Assembly (NCBI GenBank): GCA_903895005.1
Contig: CAITSH010000019.1
Span: 1 to 10,857, forward strand
Length of the DNA stretch: 10,857 bases
Source of the DNA: an uncultured Pseudomonadota bacterium
Lineage (GTDB): Bacteria; Pseudomonadota; Gammaproteobacteria; Burkholderiales; SG8-39
Direction of reading: 5' to 3'
Shown in pieces: positions 6,327 through 10,857 of the stretch. The notes under the pieces are model-generated. The model was not told the DNA's origin and ran no database searches. It worked only from the letters and a program-made list of their open reading frames with translations. The position numbers and the translations under genes are program-made. Each line of letters opens with the position of its first letter. Position 1 is the stretch's first letter.

Positions 6327-7253
6327 GTGCAGTCCATCATCTCGGTCAATAACCTGACCAAAACCTACGCCTCGGGCTTTTCCGCCCTCAAGGGCGTGAA
6401 CCTGGACATCCGCCGCGGCGAGATTTTCGCGCTGCTCGGCCCCAACGGCGCCGGCAAAACCACACTGATCAACATCATCTGCGGCATCGTCACGCCAAGT
6501 TCGGGTACGGTCCTGGCCGACGGGCATGACATCCTCTCCGACTACCGCGCCGCGCGCTCCAAAATCGGCCTGGTCCCGCAGGAACTCACCACCGATGCAT
6601 TCGAAAGCGTCTGGGGAACGGTCAGGTTCAGCCGCGGCCTGTTCGGCAAACCGCGCAACGACGCCCTTTGCGAAAAGCTGCTGCGCGAACTCTCGCTCTG
6701 GGACAAGCGTAACAACAGGATCATGACGCTGTCCGGGGGCATGAAGCGCCGCGTAATGATCGCCAAGGCCCTGTCGCACGAACCGCAAATCCTTTTTCTG
6801 GATGAACCGAGCGCGGGCGTGGACGTGGAACTGCGGCGCGACATGTGGGATATGGTGCGCAACCTCCGCGCAAGCGGCGTCACCATCATCCTCACCACGC
6901 ACTACATCGAAGAGGCCGAACAGATGGCCGACCGCATCGGCGTGATCAGCAAGGGGGAACTGATACTTGTCGAGGAAAAAACCGCTCTGATGCAAAAGCT
7001 CGGCAAAAAGCAGCTCAAGTTGCAGCTCAAGCAGCCGCTGGAGCGCCTGCCCGCAGACCTCGCCGGGCACGGACTCGAACTGACTGCGGGTGGCCGAGAA
7101 CTGATCTACACCTTCCGGACGCACGGCGCGCAATCGGGCATCGCCGATGTCCTGCGCCAGTTCAACGAACACGGCATTGATTTCACCGACCTGCAATCAA
7201 CCGAGAGTTCGCTCGAGGATATTTTCGTCAACCTGGTGAGCACGCGGCCATGA
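6327..7253 (+). CDS. ABC-2 type exporter, ATP-binding subunit (YadG-like)
   Basis: A 308-residue ATPase. All nucleotide-binding motifs are intact: Walker A GPNGAGKT (38-45), Q-loop Q85 in VPQE, signature LSGGM (135-139), Walker B ILFLDE (155-160), D-loop SAGVD (162-166) and H-loop H192 in TTHYIEEAE. It resembles E. coli YadG closely in both length and wording (SGGMKRRx[18 protein letters not shown]). About 90 C-terminal residues end in the [12 protein letters not shown] block typical of ABC-2 ATPases. GTG 6327 is chosen because the conserved start ([12 protein letters not shown]) follows at once and a weak GAAGA lies 6 nt upstream; ATG 6243 would add unrelated residues across a promoter-like region. 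The permease start overlaps its stop by ATGA, showing a translationally coupled operon. The exported substrate is unknown; YadGH-type pairs are usually assigned to drug, polysaccharide or lipid export by similarity only. Confidence 0.93.
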   Translation: MQSIISVNNLTKTYASGFSALKGVNLDIRRGEIFALLGPNGAGKTTLINIICGIVTPSSGTVLADGHDILSDYRAARSKIGLVPQELTTDAFESVWGTVRFSRGLFGKPRNDALCEKLLRELSLWDKRNNRIMTLSGGMKRRVMIAKALSHEPQILFLDEPSAGVDVELRRDMWDMVRNLRASGVTIILTTHYIEEAEQMADRIGVISKGELILVEEKTALMQKLGKKQLKLQLKQPLERLPADLAGHGLELTAGGRELIYTFRTHGAQSGIADVLRQFNEHGIDFTDLQSTESSLEDIFVNLVSTRP

Positions 7254-8011
7254 ACCTGCACGCCATCCGCGCGATTTACAAATTTGAACTGTCGCGCACC
7301 CTGCGCACCCTTATGCAAAGCATCGCCTCACCGGTGCTGTCGACCTCGCTTTATTTCGTGGTGTTCGGCGCCGCCATCGGTGCGCGCATGGGCGATGTGG
7401 ACGGCGTCAGCTACGGCGCCTTCATCATTCCCGGCCTGGTTATGCTTGCCATCCTCAATGAAAGCATCTCCAACGCGTCTTTCGGCATCTACATGCCCAA
7501 GTGGTCGGGTACGATTTACGAGCTCTTGTCGGCGCCGGTGTCCTGGATCGAGGTGGTCATCGGCTACGTCGGCGCGGCGGCCACCAAATCGGTGGTGCTG
7601 GGTGTGCTGATGCTGCTCACCGCGCGCCTGTTCGTTGATTACCGCATCGAGCATCCGGTGTGGATGGCCTGCTTCCTGATCCTCACCGCCGTCACCTTCA
7701 GCCTGTTCGGTTTCATCATCGGCGTTTGGGCCGACGATTTCCAGAAACTGCAGGTCGTGCCGCTGATGGTGGTCACGCCCCTCACCTTTCTTGGCGGCAG
7801 CTTTTACTCGATCAGCATGCTGCCGCCGGTATGGCAGAAGATCACCCTGTTCAATCCGGTGGTCTACCTGATCAGCGGCTTTCGCTGGAGTTTTTACGGC
7901 GTGGCCGATATCAGCATTGCAGTGAGCGTCGGCATGACCGTCCTGTTCATGCTGCTGTGCCTTGCCGGCATAGGCTGGATTTTCAGGACCGGGTACAAAC
8001 TCAAAAACTGA
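7250..8011 (+). CDS. ABC-2 type exporter, permease subunit (YadH-like)
   Basis: A 253-residue integral membrane protein with about six hydrophobic segments (near 25-47, 57-77, 100-127, 138-160, 168-190 and 224-246). The ABC-2 family signature is clear: [20 protein letters not shown] (177-196) followed by [12 protein letters not shown] (202-213). It aligns by eye with E. coli YadH over most of its length ([29 protein letters not shown]). The start codon shares ATGA with the ATPase stop, and GGTGAG (7235-7240) is its ribosome-binding site inside the upstream gene. It would form the membrane pore with a dimer of the 6327-7253 product. A Bug receptor follows after 9 nt, an unusual partner for an exporter. 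Confidence 0.93.
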   Translation: MNLHAIRAIYKFELSRTLRTLMQSIASPVLSTSLYFVVFGAAIGARMGDVDGVSYGAFIIPGLVMLAILNESISNASFGIYMPKWSGTIYELLSAPVSWIEVVIGYVGAAATKSVVLGVLMLLTARLFVDYRIEHPVWMACFLILTAVTFSLFGFIIGVWADDFQKLQVVPLMVVTPLTFLGGSFYSISMLPPVWQKITLFNPVVYLISGFRWSFYGVADISIAVSVGMTVLFMLLCLAGIGWIFRTGYKLKN

Positions 8012-8020
8012 ATGAACTGA

Positions 8021-9025
8021 ATGATCGGAACTGTCCGCATGGTAATTCACCACCGACGCCGCGCTGCTGCGGCGATGCTTGTCCTGTGTTCGCTCGCGCT
8101 GCTGTCCACGCCGGGCTCAGCACAAAACTATCCGTCACAAGCCGTGCGCATCGTGGTTGGCGATGCCGCCGGCGGCGTGACCGACCTTGCCGCGCGCATT
8201 GTCGCGCCGCGCCTTGCCGATGCGCTGGGCCAGCCTGTGATCGTGGACAACCGCCCCGGCGGCACAGGCGCGATCGCGGCGGTGTTTGTCGCCAAGGCGG
8301 CCCCCGACGGCCACACACTGTTTCTTGGCAACAACGGCAGTCTCGTGATGAACCCGGTACTGCAACCGGGGCTGCTCTACGATCCGGTGCGCGACTTCAC
8401 GCCGGTGGCGGCGGTGAGCAGCATTCCGTACGCGCTGGTGGCGCACCCTTCCACCCCGGCGAAAGACCTCAAGGAGCTGCTCGCGTTGGCGCGCGCGCAG
8501 CCGGGCAAGATCGCCTACGCCACACCGGGCAACGGCACCATAGGCCAGCTGCTCGGCGACTGGATCAAGCACCAGGCCGGTGTCGACTTGTCGCACGTGC
8601 CCTTCAAGGGCGGTGCGGCGGCGACCACCGCGGTCGTCGGCGGCCATGTACCGGTCGCGCTGCTCGCGGTGTCGTCGGTGACGCAGCACGTGCGCGCAGG
8701 GCGCCTGCGCATGCTGGGGGTAAGCAGCGCGCAGCGCCTGTCGTTCGAACCGGACTGGCCGACGCTCGCCGAAGCCGGCGCCACCGGCGTGAACGCCTCT
8801 GTCTGGCTTGCGCTGCTCGCCCCGGCCGCAACCCCGCCGGCGGTGGTGACACGCATCAACACCGAAGTGAACCGCGTGCTGCGCCTGCAAGAGGTGCGCG
8901 ACGCGCTGAGCGCACAGGGCGCCGTGGCCCTCGGCGGTGCACCTGATGCCTTGTCGACGATGATCAAGACCGAGTCCGGCAGCTTCACGCGCATGGCGCG
9001 CGAGTTCAACATCCGCCTCGATTAA
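8021..9025 (+). CDS. Tripartite tricarboxylate transporter substrate-binding protein (TctC/Bug), second copy
   Basis: A 334-residue periplasmic receptor. The signal peptide has a basic n-region (HHRRR), a hydrophobic core near 15-30 and a likely cut at GSA/QN after residue 34. Bug blocks are QNYPSQAVRIVVGDAAGGVTD, VDNRPGGTGAIA, APDGHTLFLG, YALVAHPS, YATPGNGTIGQLLGDW, SHVPFKGGAAAT, PTLAEAG and VWLALLAPAATPP. It is clearly diverged from the 3611-4585 receptor: the usual FPPGGxxD loop reads DAAGGVTD and CTAGDLC-type insertions are absent, so a different ligand is likely. ATG 8021 lies 9 nt after the permease stop with no good ribosome-binding site, so reinitiation is plausible. ATG 8039 (preceded by GGAA, 8 nt away) gives a shorter n-region and is about as likely. 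No TctA/TctB genes are nearby. Position suggests co-transcription with the ABC exporter, and a terminator-like hairpin follows. Confidence 0.93.
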   Translation: MIGTVRMVIHHRRRAAAAMLVLCSLALLSTPGSAQNYPSQAVRIVVGDAAGGVTDLAARIVAPRLADALGQPVIVDNRPGGTGAIAAVFVAKAAPDGHTLFLGNNGSLVMNPVLQPGLLYDPVRDFTPVAAVSSIPYALVAHPSTPAKDLKELLALARAQPGKIAYATPGNGTIGQLLGDWIKHQAGVDLSHVPFKGGAAATTAVVGGHVPVALLAVSSVTQHVRAGRLRMLGVSSAQRLSFEPDWPTLAEAGATGVNASVWLALLAPAATPPAVVTRINTEVNRVLRLQEVRDALSAQGAVALGGAPDALSTMIKTESGSFTRMAREFNIRLD

Positions 9026-9074
9026 TCCGGCGGACATCCCCTACTGCCGCGGAATGTCACGCCATGCGATGACA

Positions 9075-9099
9075 GCCCACGGTATGCCCGTGGGCTTAT
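9075..9099 (+). terminator. Probable rho-independent terminator of the exporter/receptor operon
   Basis: GCCCACGG (9075-9082), loop TATGC, CCGTGGGC (9088-9095) form a perfect 8-bp stem followed by the short tract TTATT. It begins 50 nt after the Bug stop codon. The T-tract is weak, and the minus strand has none, so it mainly serves the plus strand. Confidence 0.65.
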
Positions 9100-9106
9100 T
9101 GCAACC

Positions 9107-9649
9107 CTAGCTTGCGGAGCGATTGGGCTGCCGACGGCGCACTGCGACGGCCAGAAAGCCCAAACCGGCGAGCACGGAAGCGAGGACCCCGGGTTCGGGC
9201 ACCGGCGTCACCGTGGACGCGAACAGGTAGCTGCCGCCCTGTGATGCCGCCGTCCCGCCCAATACGAAATAGTAATTGCCCGCGCCGATACTCACCGTGT
9301 TCGCGGTGGCACCGGTGGTTCCGTCAAAGCTCCAGGCACCGCCCACCAGGGTGTCGTCGGCCAGGGTTCCGACCGAGTAGTCGAGGGTCTTGAACAGGGA
9401 ATAGCTCCCGCCGGTGATGTCGCTGCCACCCAGTGACAGCGTCACGGCCGCGCTCGAATCAGAGGCGATCGGCGCGGCAAGCGAAAACAGGTAGGTGTCA
9501 ATAAACGAACCCGCACCGTGGAACGCGAACGCCTGCTCCACGAAAGGTGCCAGGAGATGCACGCCCCAGTCGGTGTTGTTGGCATGGGCGCCGGAGCAGG
9601 CACACGCTAGGGCCGCCGCCGCGATCGATTTGGTCAGGAATTTGGTCAT
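9107..9649 (-). CDS. PEP-CTERM sorting-domain protein, probably FxDxF family
   Basis: A 180-residue exported protein. The signal peptide spans residues 1-24 (cut near AHA/NN). F49-I-D51-T-Y53, within GSFIDTYLFSL, fits the FxDxF-type PEP-CTERM proteins. The middle is small, Gly/Ser/Thr/Ala-rich and probably all-beta. The C-terminus is a complete sorting signal: V150-PEP-G, a hydrophobic helix (154-170), RRR (171-173), then a short tail. Family knowledge: exosortase recognises this signal, and such proteins are usually linked to exopolysaccharide, biofilm or floc formation. No exosortase gene is in the window, so it must be elsewhere. ATG 9649 is chosen because the signal peptide starts there; the open frame extends upstream to 9697 but adds a non-signal-like segment. 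The ribosome-binding site is weak (GAGA). The gene converges on the Bug receptor and has its own promoter-like element (9736-9775). Confidence 0.88.
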   Translation of the reverse strand: MTKFLTKSIAAAALACACSGAHANNTDWGVHLLAPFVEQAFAFHGAGSFIDTYLFSLAAPIASDSSAAVTLSLGGSDITGGSYSLFKTLDYSVGTLADDTLVGGAWSFDGTTGATANTVSIGAGNYYFVLGGTAASQGGSYLFASTVTPVPEPGVLASVLAGLGFLAVAVRRRQPNRSAS

Positions 9650-9735
9650 GGTCTCGTTTCGCAAAATTGAATTGAACGGTCGGTGCATTACGAACACTTT
9701 GCACGCAACCAGTGTATCGGCCGGATATCGCAGGC

Positions 9736-9775
9736 GTATTTATGCACTCGTCATAAAACAGTCTGAATGGACCAT
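9736..9775 (-). promoter_or_regulatory. Promoter-like element A, shared with the other PEP-CTERM gene
   Basis: On the minus strand the element begins ATGGTCCATTCAGAC (9775-9761) and continues as TGTTTTATGAC to 9750. TTCAGA (9767-9762) can serve as -35 and CATAAA (9744-9739) as -10, separated by 17 nt, each 4 of 6 to consensus. The predicted transcript start is near 9732, leaving a leader of about 80 nt. The first 26 nt match element B (10675-10700) at 22 positions. The rest of the 165-bp gap between the two PEP-CTERM genes shows nothing else that I recognise. Confidence 0.55.
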
Positions 9776-9814
9776 CTGCAATGCCGCCGCTCTCACCCCG
9801 GCGCGGGTGTAGCG

Positions 9815-10528
9815 TCAGACCGGTCCTTGTTTGGCGCGCCTGCGCCCGACAACACCGATCACACCGAGTCCGGCAAGCAGCATTGCAAAGGCTTCGGGTT
9901 CGGGCACCGCGGAAACGGTCATTGCGCCGAGGTAAAACTGGTCGGCATTCGTGCCGCCATAGGCAAACGTGAAAGTCGTGCCGGTCAGGTTAAGGCCGGA
10001 CATCGTGCCTTTTAGCAGCGTGCTGGCACCGTTGAACAGGAAGGTCGCCCCTGTCAGCCAGCCCGTGGTGTTGTGGCCCTCGGATCGCAACTCGATGGAC
10101 GAGAGATTGACCAGCCGGTCGAAGGTCAGGGTGAGCCGTTCGCCCGCTGTGATGTTGTCATCGCTCGTGTTTCCGGATACGTGATAAACGCCGAGGCCAG
10201 CGCCGATCGTATGGGCGACATAGCCGTTCTCATGGTCCTGGACGACCGCCGCCACGGCGTTGTTGTAGGTTCCGGTCGCCGCGACGTTTATGCCGCCCTG
10301 GGTGTATGTGAGCGCACCGTTGCGCACATTCCCGTCCACGTTCGAGCTGCACAGGTCACCCGCGGTGCAGGGGATCAGCGGCGTGGGCAAAAAGCCCTGA
10401 TTCACGACGCCATTGAAAGTCAGGTTTGAAAAGTCAAACACCGATGCCGCTGAAGCCGACGAGATGGTCGTTGTCGCAAGGAGTGCGGTGGCGAGTGCGT
10501 TTGCAAATCGAATCTTCATGTTCTTCAT
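9815..10528 (-). CDS. PEP-CTERM sorting-domain protein of unknown function
   Basis: A 237-residue exported protein. The signal peptide covers residues 1-27 (cut at ASA/AS). The mature part is acidic and rich in Asn, Thr and Gly. A cysteine pair, C54 and C60, lies in IPCTAGDLC and may form a small disulfide loop. The C-terminus carries V208-PEP-E, a hydrophobic helix (about 212-228) and RRR (229-231), which is a textbook exosortase signal. Between these lies an all-beta-looking domain (about 70-205) with LTLTFDRLVNLSSIELRSEGH in its middle, reminiscent of other beta-sandwich PEP-CTERM proteins, but I do not recognise the family. ATG 10528 is preceded by GGGAA 7 nt upstream; ATG 10519 is an alternative. 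It is transcribed towards the second PEP-CTERM gene, but that gene has its own promoter-like element. The long leader can form competing helices (10573-10609). Confidence 0.88.
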   Translation of the reverse strand: MKNMKIRFANALATALLATTTISSASAASVFDFSNLTFNGVVNQGFLPTPLIPCTAGDLCSSNVDGNVRNGALTYTQGGINVAATGTYNNAVAAVVQDHENGYVAHTIGAGLGVYHVSGNTSDDNITAGERLTLTFDRLVNLSSIELRSEGHNTTGWLTGATFLFNGASTLLKGTMSGLNLTGTTFTFAYGGTNADQFYLGAMTVSAVPEPEAFAMLLAGLGVIGVVGRRRAKQGPV

Positions 10529-10572
10529 GGATTTTTCCCGTCATCCGAGCTTGGCACCGGCAGGCAAGCGGA

Positions 10573-10609
10573 GGATCGACGCAACGGACTACATATTCGA
10601 TCCGTTGCG
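10573..10609 (-). promoter_or_regulatory. Leader RNA with two mutually exclusive helices
   Basis: In the minus-strand leader of the 237-residue PEP-CTERM gene, CGCAACGGA (10609-10601) pairs perfectly with TCCGTTGCG (10588-10580), and GGATCGA (10603-10597) pairs perfectly with TCGATCC (10579-10573). Both helices need the GGA at 10603-10601, so only one can form at a time. The structure ends 45 nt before the start codon and lies downstream of the predicted promoter. On the plus strand the 9-bp hairpin is followed by G and T5 (10611-10615), so it could also act as a plus-strand terminator. Confidence 0.45.
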
Positions 10610-10660
10610 GTTTTTCACCCGCTTTTACACCTGCGAACTTACCAGCCGCGCATGGTGCGG

Positions 10661-10700
10661 ATATGTATGTCGATGTCATGAAATGGTCTGAACGGACCAT
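10661..10700 (-). promoter_or_regulatory. Promoter-like element B, shared with the other PEP-CTERM gene
   Basis: On the minus strand the element begins ATGGTCCGTTCAGAC (10700-10686) and continues as CATTTCATGAC to 10675. TTCAGA (10692-10687) and CATACA (10669-10664), 17 nt apart, mirror the arrangement of element A. The 5' part is also a palindrome: ATGGTC and GACCAT flank a 6-nt centre (10683-10700). The expected transcript start is near 10657, giving a leader of about 130 nt. Confidence 0.55.
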
Positions 10701-10812
10701 GGATGCGTCATGCTGAGGCGGGCCGCCTCAACTGCCGGTCGGCACCGCAGGCCGGACAGGTATTGCGAATTAAACTTCGAAGTGCAACATCCGGGCATTA
10801 GAGGAAGGTGAG
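10701..10812. other. Intergenic stretch with small palindromes
   Basis: Between element B and the right-edge start codon I see no gene. GAGGCG (10715-10720), loop GGC, CGCCTC (10724-10729) is a perfect 6-bp hairpin without a T-tract. ACTTCGAAGT (10774-10783) is a perfect 10-bp palindrome, 30 bp before the ATG at 10813. Either could be a regulator site between two divergent promoters. Confidence 0.3.
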
Positions 10813-10857
10813 ATGCCCCGGGGTGTACCTTTCTGTTTGCGAAGACGGATAGGAGCA
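10813..10857 (+). CDS. Possible start of a plus-strand gene (cut by the window edge)
   Basis: ATG 10813 is preceded by a good ribosome-binding site (GAGGAAGG, 10801-10808). Fifteen codons are open to the edge (MPRGVPFCLRRRIGA). This peptide is unrecognisable. A second ribosome-binding-like AGGAG (10851-10855) at the very end means the real gene could start just outside, with this frame a short leader or chance. Confidence 0.25.
   Translation, partial: MPRGVPFCLRRRIGA

Noticed and set aside
7660..8946. 428-codon plus-strand open frame across the permease and second Bug receptor
   Set aside because: Out of frame with two well-supported genes; its translation is Arg/His/Gly-rich with no domain, typical of a shadow frame in GC-rich DNA.
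9649..9735. Sigma-54 (-24/-12) promoter upstream of the first PEP-CTERM gene
   Set aside because: TGG and GC elements occur, but the spacing is too short for the -24/-12 pattern, and the same holds upstream of the second gene.

Overview
The window looks like chromosome from a GC-rich betaproteobacterium, most likely Burkholderiales or a close relative. This is inferred from two orphan tripartite tricarboxylate (TctC/Bug) solute receptors, a divergent GlcG/HbpS-family gene, two PEP-CTERM surface proteins and the overall base composition. There is no rRNA, tRNA, CRISPR array, transposase or phage gene, so it reads as ordinary chromosome with some lineage-specific surface and transport genes.

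Layout, left to right. (1) A truncated HtrA/S1C-type serine protease runs off the left edge on the minus strand, divergent from a membrane-anchored VWA-domain (BatA-like) protein (754-1815 +). (2) A secreted lectin-like protein (1987-2655 +) is followed by a perfect bidirectional terminator and a REP-like cluster of hairpins. (3) A GlcG/HbpS (DUF336) protein (2897-3421 -) and a Bug receptor (3611-4585 +) diverge from a shared intergenic region that carries an 8-bp inverted repeat. (4) A DnaQ-type exonuclease fused to a UvrC/Cho-like GIY-YIG nuclease (4685-6163 -) lies divergent from a YadG/YadH-type ABC exporter (6327-8011 +). A second Bug receptor (8021-9025 +) follows the exporter at operon spacing. 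(5) Two separate PEP-CTERM proteins (9107-9649 - and 9815-10528 -) each have their own upstream region. A possible new plus-strand gene begins at the right edge.

The most interesting signals are regulatory. Both PEP-CTERM genes are preceded by a near-identical element, 22 of 26 positions the same with every difference a transition, and promoter-like -35/-10 hexamers sit at the same 17-nt spacing within it. The untranslated leader of the longer PEP-CTERM gene can also form two mutually exclusive perfect helices. Other points are the DnaQ/GIY-YIG fusion with four UvrC-like cysteines, the joining of an ABC-2 exporter to a Bug receptor, and inverted repeats in the divergent intergenic regions. 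I see no complete, clearly new multi-gene system.
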